NCBI RefSeq assembly: GCF_001592125.1
Contig: NZ_BCWI01000001.1
Span: forward strand, 62,001-126,000
Direction of reading: 5' to 3'
Length of the DNA stretch: 64,000 nucleotides
Source of the DNA: Microbacterium hominis NBRC 15708
Lineage (GTDB): Bacteria > Actinomycetota > Actinomycetes > Actinomycetales > Microbacteriaceae
Part shown: in pieces, positions 46,625-56,343 of the stretch
Layout of the letters: every line of letters begins with the position of its first letter
Numbering within the stretch: position 1 is the first letter of the stretch
Translations under genes and position numbers: made by a program
The notes under the pieces: generated by a model
The model's database searches: none
Seen by the model: only the letters and a program-made list of their open reading frames with translations
What the model was told of the DNA's origin: nothing

Positions 46625-46663
46625 ACTGACGCCGCCCCCGGCTTCGGATGGGGCGGCGTCAGT
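46625..46663. terminator. Shared terminator between the CYTH gene and lpdA
   Basis: There are perfect 14-bp arms (ACTGACGCCGCCCC and complement) around an 11-nt loop between two converging genes. Confidence 0.75.
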
Positions 46664-46688
46664 CGCAGTAGTCAGCGTACTCCTGGGC

Positions 46689-48089
46689 TCACAGGTTGAT
46701 CATGTGACCGGCGAGGCCGTGGAAGGCCTCCTGGAGCGCCTCCGACAGGGTCGGGTGGGTGTGCACGTTGCGCGCGAGCTCGAGGGCCGTGAGGTCCCAC
46801 TTCTGCGCCAGCGTCAGCTCGGGCAGCAGCTCCGACACGTCGGGGCCGATGAGGTGGCCGCCGACGAGCTCGAGGTGCTCGGCATCCGCGATGAGCTTCA
46901 CGAAGCCGACCGGCTCGCCCAGGCCGTGGGCCTTGCCGTTGGCCATGAAGGGGAACGTCGCGACCTTGTACTCGCGGCCGGTCTCCTTGTACTGCGCCTC
47001 GGTGTAGCCGAACGAGGCCACCTGCGGCGAGCAGAAGGTCGCGCGCGGCATCATGCGGTAGTCGCCGAGCGCCATGGTCTCGGCGCCGCCGATCGTCTCC
47101 GCGGCCACGACGCCCTGCGCCTCCGCGACGTGCGCGAGCTGCAGCTTCGCGGTGACGTCGCCGATCGCGTAGATGCCCTCGACGTTGGTGCGCATGAAGT
47201 CGTCGATCTCGATGGCGCCGCGATCCGTGAGCTTCACGCCCGTGTTCTCCAGGCCGAAGCCCTCCACGCGGGGGGCGAAGCCGATCGACATGAGCACCTT
47301 GTCGGCCTCGATCGAGCCCTGCGCACCGCTCTTGTTGTCGGTGTAGGTGACCGTGACCTTGTCGCCGCTGTCGACGACCGACTCGACCTTGGTGGACACG
47401 AGGATGTCCACGCCCAGGTTCTTGTACTGCTTCGCGATCTCCTTCGAGACGTCCGCGTCCTCGTTCGGGAGGGCGCGGTCGAGGAACTCGATGATCGTGA
47501 CCTTCACGCCGTAGTTGGTGAGGACGTAGGCGAACTCCATGCCGATGGCACCGGCGCCGACGATGACGATCGATCCCGGCAGGTCGCGGGTGAGGATCTG
47601 CTCCTCGTACGTCACGACGTTCTCGCTCAGCGTCACGCCGGGCAGCAGGCGCACGGTGGAGCCGGTCGCGATGATCACGTTGTCGAAGGTGACCTCTTCG
47701 GTCGACCCGTCCGACTTCGTCACGGTGATGGCCTTGGGGCCCGTGAAGGAGCCGCGACCCTCGAACTCGGTGACCTTGTTCTTCTTCATCAGGTAGTGGA
47801 TGCCCTTGACGCGGCCGTCGGCCACGACGCGCGAGCGATCCCACGCCTTGCCGAAGTCGAGCGTGAACTCACCCGAGATGCCGAAGAACTCGGACTTGTG
47901 CTTCAGGGTGTGGGCGATCTCGGCGTTCTTCAGGAGCGCCTTCGAGGGGATGCAGCCGACGTTGAGGCAGACACCGCCCCAGTACTTCTCTTCGATGATG
48001 GCGACGGACTGGCCGAGCTGAGCGGCGCGGACCGCCGCGACATAGCCACCAGGGCCGGCACCGAGGACGACGACGTTGAAATGAGGCAT
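46689..48089 (-). CDS. lpdA: Dihydrolipoyl dehydrogenase
   Basis: This 466-aa FAD disulfide oxidoreductase is the E3 of 2-oxoacid dehydrogenase complexes. The redox-active cysteines are 41 and 46 in [13 protein letters not shown], a second [10 protein letters not shown] nucleotide site is near 180, and the C-terminal [10 protein letters not shown] supplies the catalytic base. No E1 or E2 gene is adjacent. The ATG lies 6 nt after a minus-strand TAGGCT box, so it is probably leaderless. Confidence 0.96.
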   Translation of the reverse strand: MPHFNVVVLGAGPGGYVAAVRAAQLGQSVAIIEEKYWGGVCLNVGCIPSKALLKNAEIAHTLKHKSEFFGISGEFTLDFGKAWDRSRVVADGRVKGIHYLMKKNKVTEFEGRGSFTGPKAITVTKSDGSTEEVTFDNVIIATGSTVRLLPGVTLSENVVTYEEQILTRDLPGSIVIVGAGAIGMEFAYVLTNYGVKVTIIEFLDRALPNEDADVSKEIAKQYKNLGVDILVSTKVESVVDSGDKVTVTYTDNKSGAQGSIEADKVLMSIGFAPRVEGFGLENTGVKLTDRGAIEIDDFMRTNVEGIYAIGDVTAKLQLAHVAEAQGVVAAETIGGAETMALGDYRMMPRATFCSPQVASFGYTEAQYKETGREYKVATFPFMANGKAHGLGEPVGFVKLIADAEHLELVGGHLIGPDVSELLPELTLAQKWDLTALELARNVHTHPTLSEALQEAFHGLAGHMINL

Positions 48090-48098
48090 GGTTCCAGC

Positions 48099-48674
48099 CT
48101 AGTCCTCGGGGGTGGGCGCGGACCGCCGCAGGAGCACCGCCACGAGCGCTCCGAGCGCCGCCGCCACGGCGATGCCGAGGACGATCCAGACCAGCACGGG
48201 AACGCCCCCGTCCGCCTCCGCCGACACCGCCGTGGAGGGCGAGGCTGCGGGAGTGCTCGGTGCCGTCTCCGACCCCACCCCGGCGGTGCCGACCGTGAAG
48301 CTGTACTGGCCCGAGACGGGATGGCCGTCGCTGGACACGACGCGCCAGATCACGGTGACGGCACCGCTGGCCGTGCCGGTCAGCGGCTGCGTCAGTCGCG
48401 TGCCGTCGAGGCGGGGGTCGCCGTCGGTGAGCGAGGAGCCCGCGGCATCCGTCACGACGACCTCGGTCGCTCCCGGCTCGTCCAGCAGCACCCCGCTGAA
48501 GGTCATCGTGAGCTCGTCCGGCATCGCGTCCACCTGGGCGCCCGCGGCGGGGGAGGAACCGATGAGCTCGTCGTGCGCCCAGGCGGGCGTGGCGACGGCG
48601 AGCGACAACAGGCCCGCGAGCAGCGCGGAGAACGCGAGGGCGAGCGGGCGGAACGTGTGAACTCTGTGTGACAT
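48099..48674 (-). CDS. copC: CopC-like copper-binding protein
   Basis: This is a 191-aa protein. It has a signal peptide with cleavage near VATPAWA-HD, and the mature N-terminal His begins the CopC domain (AHDELIGSSPAAGAQV; VSSDGHPVSGQYSFTV). A Ser/Pro/Ala linker and one transmembrane helix (VPVLVWIVLGIAVAAALGALVAVLL) anchor it. It binds Cu(II) outside the membrane. It diverges from a Met/Cys-rich copper-storage gene, and no copD follows. Confidence 0.88.
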   Translation of the reverse strand: MSHRVHTFRPLALAFSALLAGLLSLAVATPAWAHDELIGSSPAAGAQVDAMPDELTMTFSGVLLDEPGATEVVVTDAAGSSLTDGDPRLDGTRLTQPLTGTASGAVTVIWRVVSSDGHPVSGQYSFTVGTAGVGSETAPSTPAASPSTAVSAEADGGVPVLVWIVLGIAVAAALGALVAVLLRRSAPTPED

Positions 48675-48772
48675 CACCCTCCCGAGCCTATCCGCGGGTG
48701 TCGCCGGGGCGCCCCGCGTCCTAGCATGGCGGCAGGCGGGCACGCCGCTCGCCGTGACCGGGAGGACGGTGC

Positions 48773-49192
48773 GTGATGGACGCCAGGATCATGGATGCCA
48801 TGTCGGCGGAGATGACCTCGATGTCGGGCATGCCGGAGATGGATGCTGCCGTGATGCAGGCGTGCATGGACGCCTGCGCCGCGTGCGAGCAGGCGTGCAC
48901 GATCTGCTCGGTGCAGATGATGGACGGGCACACGATGGACTGCGCCCCGGCCTGCATGACCTGCGCCGACATGTGCAACACGATGATGCGCGCGATGCTG
49001 CGGATGCCGGGGATGACGCCGGCGTCGATGATGGCGATGCTCGACGCCTGCATCGCGATGTGTCAGACCTGCATGGACATGTGCATGATGCACGCGGACC
49101 AGAGCCCCGTGTGTGCGATGTGCGCCGAGGCCTGCCGGGCGTGCATGGATGCCTGCATGGCGGTCAAGGACGCCATGATGGCGGCCGCCTGA
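48773..49192 (+). CDS. Four-helix-bundle Csp-like copper-binding protein, very Met-rich
   Basis: This 139-aa protein contains 18 Cys and 33 Met residues. Repeated CxxxC and CxxC helices (MQACMDACAACEQACTICS, CAPACMTCADMCNTM, CIAMCQTCMDMCMM, CAMCAEACRACMDACM) match the copper storage protein/DUF326 bundle that lines its core with Cu(I)-binding cysteines. There is no signal peptide, so it is probably cytosolic. The start may be the GTG at 48773 or the ATG next to it. The Met content is far above a normal Csp. Confidence 0.88.
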   Translation: MMDARIMDAMSAEMTSMSGMPEMDAAVMQACMDACAACEQACTICSVQMMDGHTMDCAPACMTCADMCNTMMRAMLRMPGMTPASMMAMLDACIAMCQTCMDMCMMHADQSPVCAMCAEACRACMDACMAVKDAMMAAA

Positions 49193-49216
49193 GCGGCCCC
49201 GCTCTCCCGCAGAGGT

Positions 49217-49561
49217 CTAGAGGGGCAGGGCGTTGAAGAGGCGACCGCCCGCGTTCAGCACGTGGTAGCGGCGGTGGTACGCGACCGGTGAGCCGGTCGG
49301 GAGCCCCGCCGCGGCCCCGGCGCCGTTCCACAGCTCGACGACGTCGCCGTCGAGCGAGGCGACGACGACGGTGCCCTCCGCATCGGCGTGCGTGACGATC
49401 GCGTCGATCCACTCGGCGGGCGTCGCGGAGACCAGGCGCGCCTGGATGAGGTGCACGGCGTGGCCCGGGGCGAACGAGGAGCAGGCTCCGCCCGTCGCGC
49501 ACATGCAGATCGCGTCCTGACGCACCGGGGCGGGCGTGAGGCGGTTCTGCGGCGTGGACAC
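49217..49561 (-). CDS. Small hypothetical protein with a CMC motif
   Basis: This is a 114-aa protein from the GTG at 49561 with AGAGAGGAA upstream. It contains ICMCATGGACSSFAPGH near residues 18-34, whose three cysteines could bind metal, and a beta-rich C-terminus (PVAYHRRYHVLNAGGRLFNALPL). There is no recognised domain. It converges with the Csp-like gene, 24 nt away; a link to copper handling is possible but unproven. Confidence 0.65.
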   Translation of the reverse strand: MSTPQNRLTPAPVRQDAICMCATGGACSSFAPGHAVHLIQARLVSATPAEWIDAIVTHADAEGTVVVASLDGDVVELWNGAGAAAGLPTGSPVAYHRRYHVLNAGGRLFNALPL

Positions 49562-49760
49562 GGGGTGTTCCTCTCTTCGGGCGCCGACGCGGGACTGCGG
49601 AGGCGGTCGTGCCAGATTAGGTCGGTCCTCCCGCGGACGCCCGCTCGCCGTCACACGACGACACACGGGGCGCCCCGGATGCGGGTCGATCGATGAAACC
49701 GACTCGCGGTCGGGGGTTCGCAGCGCGAGCCGATCCGTTAGGGTGAAAGGGAAGGAGGCC

Positions 49761-50255
49761 ATGGTGGAAGAGAATGCGCGAGACGCTGGTGGCAGCGGCA
49801 TCCGACGCGACGCCGGGGACGGTGGTTCCGCTGACTCGACGCAGACGTTCGGCCATGACTCCGACCTCTCCTTCGTCCCGTTCGGCACCGATCTGACCGA
49901 TGTCGAACGCGAGGCCATCGAGGCCCTCCCGGCTCGTGCGGGACTGCTGCTCGTGCGGTCGGGTCCGACCGCGGGCGCCCGGTACCTCCTCGACGCCGAC
50001 GTCACGACGGTCGGCCGGCACCCCGAGGCGGACATCTTCTTCGACGACGTGACCGTGTCGCGTCGTCACGCCGAGATCACCCGCACCGGCAGCGTCTTCG
50101 AGCTGGTCGACCAGCGTTCACTCAACGGCAGCTACGTCAACGGGGAGCGCGTCGACCGCGCCGTGCTCGTCGACGGGTCCGAGGTGCGCATCGGCAAGTT
50201 CCGGCTGAACTTCTTCGCGTCGCCCGTCGACCGTGCACAGGTGACGAGCGGGTGA
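49761..50255 (+). CDS. garA: FHA-domain protein, GarA-like
   Basis: This is a 164-aa protein. The C-terminal FHA domain binds phosphothreonine (TTVGRHPEADIFFDDVTVSR, then the SRRHAEI and RSLNGSYVNGERV loops). The disordered N-terminus contains a TQTF site where a kinase could phosphorylate Thr, as in mycobacterial GarA, which switches 2-oxoglutarate metabolism. GGAAGGAGG precedes the ATG. The following gene overlaps it by 4 nt, which is the conserved garA-ftsR arrangement. A PASTA kinase end lies at the window's right edge. Confidence 0.88.
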   Translation: MVEENARDAGGSGIRRDAGDGGSADSTQTFGHDSDLSFVPFGTDLTDVEREAIEALPARAGLLLVRSGPTAGARYLLDADVTTVGRHPEADIFFDDVTVSRRHAEITRTGSVFELVDQRSLNGSYVNGERVDRAVLVDGSEVRIGKFRLNFFASPVDRAQVTSG

Positions 50256-50938
50256 GCCCGGCCGCATCGCCCCGTGGACGCGCGTCGTCCACGGGTTACC
50301 TCAGCATCGGTCAGGTCCTCGCCCGCCTCACCCCGGAGTTCTCCGACCTCAGCGCGAGCAAGCTCCGCTACCTCGAGGTCCAGGGGATCGTCACGCCCCT
50401 GCGGACGGAGTCGGGCTACCGCAAGTTCTCGCCGCTGGACGTCGACCGGCTGCGCACGGCGCTGACGCTGCAGCGCGACCACTACATGCCGCTGGCCCGC
50501 ATCCGCGAGTACCTCGACGAACAGCAGCAGGGCGGGACGGTGGCGCCGCCCGCACCGGCGTCGATCGTGACCGCGCCGCGCCGCTACCGCCGCGACGAGC
50601 TGCTGCAGGCGGCCTCGGCGCCTGCAGCCCTGCTCAACGACGCCGTGCGGGCCGGCCTGGTACCGGCTTCCGAGAGCTACGACGAGAAGGCCCTGGGCGT
50701 GCTGCGCGCACTCGTGGCGCTCGACGGCCACGGCATCCAGCCCCGACACGTCCGCGGCGTCCGCCAGGCCGCCGAGCGGGAGGTCGCGCTCGTGGAGAGC
50801 GCGTTGACCCCGCTGCTGCGGCGCATGGATGCCGCGTCTCGCGCCCGGGCGGGCGAGCTCGCCCCGGAGCTGCTGCGACGACTTGACGAAGTGCGGACGG
50901 CGTTCGTGCACGCGGCCCTCGACCGCATCGTGCCGTGA
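50252..50938 (+). CDS. ftsR: FtsR-like MerR-family regulator
   Basis: This is a 228-aa protein. A MerR winged HTH spans about residues 15-85 (YLSIGQVLARLTPEF, LRYLEVQGIVTPLRTESGYR). The C-terminal part is helical, with no Cys metal site. The position directly after garA matches the actinobacterial regulator shown to act on ftsZ in Corynebacterium. Start GTG overlaps the garA stop. Confidence 0.85.
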   Translation: MSPAASPRGRASSTGYLSIGQVLARLTPEFSDLSASKLRYLEVQGIVTPLRTESGYRKFSPLDVDRLRTALTLQRDHYMPLARIREYLDEQQQGGTVAPPAPASIVTAPRRYRRDELLQAASAPAALLNDAVRAGLVPASESYDEKALGVLRALVALDGHGIQPRHVRGVRQAAEREVALVESALTPLLRRMDAASRARAGELAPELLRRLDEVRTAFVHAALDRIVP

Positions 50939-51041
50939 CGCGCGCGCGACACGCCGCGGCCGTGGAAGCGGATGTCGTTGCCGCGGGCACGGTGCTGATC
51001 TACCGTGGAGGAAACGACAGACAGATCGGTGGGAGGCGAGC

Positions 51042-51590
51042 ATGACCGCGCACGACGATGCGCCGGGCGACATCCGGTTCGCCACCGACCTGCTGTTCAC
51101 CGACGGCCTGCCGCAGATGGACGACGAGGTCGGCTACCGCGGAGCCGTCGCCGCCCGCGCCGCCGGCATCACCTACCGTCAGCTCGACTACTGGGCACGC
51201 ACCGAGCTCGTGCAGCCGACCGTCCGCGGTGCGAGCGGCTCGGGATCGCAGCGACTGTACGGCTTCCGCGACATCCTCGTGCTGAAGCTCGTCAAGCGCC
51301 TGCTCGACACCGGCATCTCGCTGCAGCAGATCCGCACCGCCGTCGATCAGCTGCGCGCCGCCGGCATCCGCGACCTCGCCGGGACCACCCTGATGAGCGA
51401 CGGGGCGTCGGTGTACCTCTGCACCTCCAACGACGAGGTCATCGACCTCGTCAGCCGCGGCCAGGGCGTGTTCGGCATCGCGGTCGGCAAGGTGCTGCAC
51501 GAGGTGGAGTCGACGCTGCTGGACTTCGACCCGCAGGCTCCCGACCCCGTCGACGAGCTCGCCGCCCGCCGCGCGGTCAAGTCCGCCTGA
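51042..51590 (+). CDS. MerR-family regulator, Rv1830-like
   Basis: This is a 182-aa protein. The HTH reads YRGAVAARAAGITYRQLDYW, then ARTELVQPTVRGASGSGSQR and LYGFRDILVLKLVKRLLDTG, a MerR variant in which the sensor half is short. In mycobacteria a homologue follows garA and its MerR neighbour after one extra gene; here that gene is missing. GGGAGG precedes the ATG. The last 11 codons are copied into the repeat region downstream. Confidence 0.85.
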   Translation: MTAHDDAPGDIRFATDLLFTDGLPQMDDEVGYRGAVAARAAGITYRQLDYWARTELVQPTVRGASGSGSQRLYGFRDILVLKLVKRLLDTGISLQQIRTAVDQLRAAGIRDLAGTTLMSDGASVYLCTSNDEVIDLVSRGQGVFGIAVGKVLHEVESTLLDFDPQAPDPVDELAARRAVKSA

Positions 51591-51828
51591 GACGCGTCGA
51601 GGCGGGGAGTTCGACTCGCTGCGTTTCGACTCGCTGCGTTTCGACTCGCTGCGTTTCGACTCGCGCCTGCGGCGCTCGCTCAACGACCGGTGCGGCGCTC
51701 GCTCAACGACCGGTGGGGCGCTCGCTCGCCGCCCGCCGCGCGGTCAAGTCCGCCTGAGACGCGTCGACGCGGGGGAGTTCGACTCGCTGCGTTTCGACTC
51801 GCGCCTGCGGCGCTCGCTCAACGACCGG
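51558..51828 (+). repeat. Tandem duplication of the merR 3' end with REP-like elements
   Basis: The 167-bp segment beginning at 51558 (CTCGCCGCCCGCC, inside merR) restarts at 51725 and includes the merR stop and downstream REP-like element (51651-51690 and 51789-51828, GCGTTTCGACTCG to CAACGACCGG). The first copy also has a 15-bp TTCGACTCGCTGCGT unit three times. The duplicated coding piece is not expressed as a gene. Confidence 0.8.
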
Positions 51829-51858
51829 TGGCTCGCTCGACGAGCGGGCGGGTGAGGG

Positions 51859-52665
51859 TCAGGCGCGCTGTTCGCCGGCGGTGATGCGGCCGGTGCGCAT
51901 GACGCGGTCCAGCAGCGCGTCGAAGTCGCCCGCGAGCTCCTGAGCGGAGTCGCCGGGCCAGATGTGCAGCGGCTTGGCGGCGCCCTGGGCCTGCTGCAGC
52001 GAGGTGCGCTCCGGCAGCTGCGGCGAGAGCACGAGCGGGCCGAACATGTCGCGGAGTTCCTTGATGCGGAACTGGTGCTCGATCGACTGCGGGCGCACGC
52101 GGTTCACGACGATGCCCAGAGGCTGCAGTCGCGGCGAGAGGCCGCGGCGGATCTCCTCGATCGCGCGCAGCGCGCGGTCGGCGGCGGCGACCGAGAACAG
52201 GCCGGGCTCGGTGACCACGACGACGCGGTCGGATGCCGCCCAGGCCGTGCGCGTGAGGGCGTTGAGTGAGGGAGCGCAGTCGATGAGGACGAGGTCGTAG
52301 TCCGCCTCGATCGTCGCGAGGGCCTCCTCGAGCTTCCACACGTCGCGCACGCTGGGGTGAGGACCGTCGAAGTTGATCGCGGACGGGCTGCCGATCATCA
52401 CGTCGATCGTGCCCGGATGCACCTTGGCCCACCCGCTGGAGGTGATGGCCTGACGGACCACCTTCTCCTTCGGATTGGCGAGCACGTCGGCGACGTTGAG
52501 GCGTCCCGCGACCTGGATGTCCATGCCCGTCGACACGTCAGACTGCGGGTCGAGGTCGACGACGAGAGTCCGCACTCCCCGAGCGAACGCCGCGGAGGCG
52601 AGGCCGAGAGTCACGGTGGTCTTGCCGACACCCCCCTTGAGCGAGGAGACGGAGAGTACGTGCAC
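51859..52665 (-). CDS. ParA-family ATPase
   Basis: This is a 268-aa protein with deviant Walker [21 protein letters not shown], and VLIDCAPSLNAL switch regions. It should dimerise with ATP and position DNA or protein cargo. No parB or centromere sites are adjacent. The GTG start lacks a ribosome site; TAACGT ends 8 nt before it on the minus strand. It diverges from pyc. Confidence 0.9.
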   Translation of the reverse strand: MHVLSVSSLKGGVGKTTVTLGLASAAFARGVRTLVVDLDPQSDVSTGMDIQVAGRLNVADVLANPKEKVVRQAITSSGWAKVHPGTIDVMIGSPSAINFDGPHPSVRDVWKLEEALATIEADYDLVLIDCAPSLNALTRTAWAASDRVVVVTEPGLFSVAAADRALRAIEEIRRGLSPRLQPLGIVVNRVRPQSIEHQFRIKELRDMFGPLVLSPQLPERTSLQQAQGAAKPLHIWPGDSAQELAGDFDALLDRVMRTGRITAGEQRA

Positions 52666-52782
52666 GAGGCTCTACGTTACCGTCCCCTAGGCTGTGAGGA
52701 CACTCAGGCCCTCGTGAAAAGTGGGCCCGTCGGGGAATCAGGGTCTCTCGGCACGCGAGGGCCGCTCGGAGAAGAGGTGCGC

Positions 52783-55700
52783 ATGTTCCGCAAGATCCTG
52801 GTGGCCAATCGCGGAGAGATCGCGATCCGGGCGTTTCGCGCGGCGTTCGAGCTCGGCGCGCGCACCGTCGCGGTGTACCCCTACGAGGACCGTTACTCCC
52901 TCCACCGTCTGAAGGCCGACGAGGCGTATCAGATCGGCGCCGCCGGTCAGCCGGTGCGGGCCTACCTCGACGTGGACGAGATCATCCGCGTCGCCAAGGA
53001 GTCCGGCGCCGACGCGATCTACCCCGGGTACGGATTCCTGTCCGAGAACCCCGAGCTCGCCGCGAAGGCGGCCGAGAACGGCATCGTCTTCATCGGGCCG
53101 CCGTCGCGGGCGCTGGAGATGGCCGGAAACAAGGTCACGGCGAAGGAGCACGCGATCGCCGCGGGCGTGCCCGTGCTGCGCTCGACCGCGGCATCCGACG
53201 ACGTCGAGCTGCTCGTCAGCCAGTCCGACGGCATCGGCTTCCCCATCTTCGTCAAGGCCGTCGCCGGCGGTGGCGGCCGCGGCATGCGTCGCGTGGAGAA
53301 GAAGGAGCAGCTCGCACCGGCCATCGCCGAGGCGATGCGCGAGGCGGACAGCGCGTTCGGCGACGCCCGGGTCTTCCTGGAGCAGGCCGTCCAGCGGCCC
53401 CGCCACGTCGAGGTGCAGATCCTCGCCGACAAGACCGGTGAGACCGTGCACCTGTTCGAGCGCGACTGCTCCGTGCAGCGCCGGCACCAGAAGGTGATCG
53501 AGATCGCCCCGGCGCCCAACCTCGCCGACGACGTCCGCGAGAGCCTGCACCGTCACGCGGTCGCGTTCGCCCGCTCGATCGGGTACGAGAACGCCGGCAC
53601 CGTCGAGTTCCTGCTCGAGACGGCGGGCCCGCGGACGGGCGAGGTCGTCTTCATCGAGATGAACCCCCGCATCCAGGTCGAGCACACCGTGACGGAGGAG
53701 GTGACCGACGTCGACCTCGTGCAGTCGCAGATGCGCATCGCCGCGGGGGAGAGCCTCGCCGACCTCGGGCTGCACCAGGAGGACATCCGTCTGCGCGGAG
53801 CCGCCCTGCAGTGCCGCATCACGACCGAGGATCCGACGCAGGGCTTCCGGCCCGACACCGGCAAGATCACCACGTACCGCTCGCCCGGAGGCGCCGGCAT
53901 CCGCCTCGACGGCGGCACCACCGCGGCCGGCTCGCAGGTCAGCCCGCACTTCGACTCCATGCTCGCCAAGCTCACGTGCCGGGGACGTGACTTCGCGGCG
54001 GCCGTCGTGCGCTCGCGGCGCGCTCTCGCCGAGTTCCGCATCCGGGGGGTCTCGACCAACATCCCGTTCCTGCAGGCGGTGCTCGACGACCCCGCGTTCG
54101 TGGCGGGCGATGTCAGTACCGCGTTCATCGACGAGCGGCCCGAGCTGCTGCGGGGGCGGGAGTCGAAGGACCGCGGATCGAAGATCATCGCCTGGCTCGC
54201 CGACACGACCGTCAACCGGCCGAACGGCGAGAACCCGCTGACGGTCGAGCCGGCGACGAAGCTGCCGCGCATCGACCTGTCGGCCGCGCCGGTCGCCGGC
54301 TCCCGCCAGCGCCTGCGCGAGCTCGGCCCCGCCGGCTTCGCCCGGGCCCTGCGCGAGCAGACGGCCCTCGCGGTGACCGAGACGACGTTCCGCGACGCCC
54401 ACCAGTCGCTGCTCGCCACGCGCGTCCGCACGCGCGACCTCGTGACGGTCGCGCCCTACGTGGCCCGGTTGACCCCGCAGCTGCTGTCGGTCGAGGCCTG
54501 GGGAGGCGCCACGTACGACGTCGCGCTGCGCTTCCTGGGGGAGGACCCCTGGGAGCGTCTCGACGCGCTCCGACAGGCGCTGCCGAACGTCGCGATCCAG
54601 ATGCTGCTGCGCGGACGCAACACCGTGGGCTACACGCCGTACCCCACCCGGGTCACCGACGCCTTCGTCCGGGAGGCCGCGGCATCCGGCGTCGACATCT
54701 TCCGCATCTTCGACGCGCTCAACGACGTCTCCCAGATGCGTCCCGCCGTCGATGCCGTGCTCGAGACGGGCACCGCCGTCGCGGAGGTCGCCCTCTGCTA
54801 CACCGGCGACCTGCTCTCGCCGTCGGAAGACCTCTACACCCTCGACTACTACCTGCGCCTCGCAGAGCAGATCGTGGATGCCGGGGCGCACGTGCTCGCC
54901 ATCAAGGACATGGCCGGGCTCCTGCGCCCGGGGGCGGCCGCGCGCCTCGTGCGCGCCCTCCGCGAGCGCTTCGACCTCCCGGTCCACGTCCACACGCACG
55001 ACACGGCGGGCGGACAGCTGGCGACGCTGCTGGCCGCCGGCGCCGCCGGTGCCGACGCGGTGGATGCCGCGGCGGCCCCGATGGCAGGCACGACGAGTCA
55101 GCCGTCGCTGTCGGCCCTCGTGGCCGCCCTGGCCCACACGGAGCGCGACACCGGGCTCGAGCTCGACGCGGTCTCCGACCTGGAGCCGTACTGGGAAGCC
55201 GTCCGCCATCTCTACCGTCCCTTCGAGTCGGGCCTTCCCGGACCCACCGGGCGGGTGTACCGCCATGAGATCCCCGGCGGCCAGCTGTCCAACCTCCGGC
55301 AGCAGGCGATCGCGCTGGGCCTGTCGGACGACTTCGAGCTGATCGAGGACATGTACGCCGCGGCCGACGCCATCCTCGGCCGCGTCCCGAAGGTCACGCC
55401 GTCGTCGAAGGTCGTCGGCGACCTGGCCCTCCACCTCGCCGCCGTCCGCGCCGACCCCGCCGACTTCGAGCAGAACCCGGAGAAGTACGACGTGCCCGAC
55501 TCCGTCGTGGCCTTCATGGCCGGCGAGCTCGGCGATCTGCCCGGAGGCTGGCCCGAGCCCTTCCGCACCAAGGTGCTGCGCGGCCGCGAGGTGCGCACGG
55601 GGGTCACGGAGATCTCGCCGGAGGAGGCCGCCGCGCTGGATGCCGACTCGGCGACGCGACGCGCCACCCTCAACGGCCTGCTCTTCCCGGCGCCGACGGC

Positions 55701-56190
55701 CGCGTTCCGCGAGGTGCGCGAGACCTACGGCGATCTCAGCGTCCTCGACACCGCCGACTACCTCTACGGCCTCACGCCGGGCACCGAGCACGTCGTGCAG
55801 ATCGAGCGCGGGGTGCAGCTCTACGTCGGGCTCGAGGCGATCGGCGAGGTCGACGACAAGGGCATGCGAACCGTCATGACGACCCTCAACGGCCAGTTGC
55901 GTCCTGTGTTCGTGCGCGACCGCGCGATCGCGGTCCAGACGCGTCAGGCGGAGAAGGCCGACACGTCGATCCCGGGCCAGGTCGCCGCGCCGTTCTCGGG
56001 GGTGGTGACCCTCGCGGCCGGGATCGGAGAGCGGGTGACGGCCGGGCAGCCGGTCGCCTCGATCGAGGCGATGAAGATGGAGGCGGCGATCACGGCGCCG
56101 GTCGACGGCGTCGTGGAGCGGCTGGCGATCGCGTCGCCGGCTCCCGTCGAGGCGGGCGACCTTTTGCTCGTCGTCCGACCCGCCGAGTAG
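52783..56190 (+). CDS. pyc: Pyruvate carboxylase
   Basis: This 1135-aa enzyme makes oxaloacetate from pyruvate and bicarbonate to feed the TCA cycle. The biotin carboxylase domain (residues 1-450, AVAGGGGRGM ATP loop), carboxyltransferase barrel (about 520-800, TTFRDAHQSLLATRVR) and C-terminal biotin carrier domain (EAMKMEA, biotinylated Lys1098) are all present. The length is normal for the family. A TAGGCT box at 52688 probably drives it. Confidence 0.97.
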   Translation: MFRKILVANRGEIAIRAFRAAFELGARTVAVYPYEDRYSLHRLKADEAYQIGAAGQPVRAYLDVDEIIRVAKESGADAIYPGYGFLSENPELAAKAAENGIVFIGPPSRALEMAGNKVTAKEHAIAAGVPVLRSTAASDDVELLVSQSDGIGFPIFVKAVAGGGGRGMRRVEKKEQLAPAIAEAMREADSAFGDARVFLEQAVQRPRHVEVQILADKTGETVHLFERDCSVQRRHQKVIEIAPAPNLADDVRESLHRHAVAFARSIGYENAGTVEFLLETAGPRTGEVVFIEMNPRIQVEHTVTEEVTDVDLVQSQMRIAAGESLADLGLHQEDIRLRGAALQCRITTEDPTQGFRPDTGKITTYRSPGGAGIRLDGGTTAAGSQVSPHFDSMLAKLTCRGRDFAAAVVRSRRALAEFRIRGVSTNIPFLQAVLDDPAFVAGDVSTAFIDERPELLRGRESKDRGSKIIAWLADTTVNRPNGENPLTVEPATKLPRIDLSAAPVAGSRQRLRELGPAGFARALREQTALAVTETTFRDAHQSLLATRVRTRDLVTVAPYVARLTPQLLSVEAWGGATYDVALRFLGEDPWERLDALRQALPNVAIQMLLRGRNTVGYTPYPTRVTDAFVREAAASGVDIFRIFDALNDVSQMRPAVDAVLETGTAVAEVALCYTGDLLSPSEDLYTLDYYLRLAEQIVDAGAHVLAIKDMAGLLRPGAAARLVRALRERFDLPVHVHTHDTAGGQLATLLAAGAAGADAVDAAAAPMAGTTSQPSLSALVAALAHTERDTGLELDAVSDLEPYWEAVRHLYRPFESGLPGPTGRVYRHEIPGGQLSNLRQQAIALGLSDDFELIEDMYAAADAILGRVPKVTPSSKVVGDLALHLAAVRADPADFEQNPEKYDVPDSVVAFMAGELGDLPGGWPEPFRTKVLRGREVRTGVTEISPEEAAALDADSATRRATLNGLLFPAPTAAFREVRETYGDLSVLDTADYLYGLTPGTEHVVQIERGVQLYVGLEAIGEVDDKGMRTVMTTLNGQLRPVFVRDRAIAVQTRQAEKADTSIPGQVAAPFSGVVTLAAGIGERVTAGQPVASIEAMKMEAAITAPVDGVVERLAIASPAPVEAGDLLLVVRPAE

Positions 56191-56343
56191 CCTGGGTCGG
56201 GGGCGCGTGACGTCCCGCGAGCCATGGGGGTCGGGGATCGACCCGTCGATCGGGCGGCGACGCCGCGATCGCGCGGTCCTCACGAGAGCCCCGAACCGGC
56301 CGACGCCCGCCGCGGTGACGGCCTGAATCTGGAGTGTGCATCC

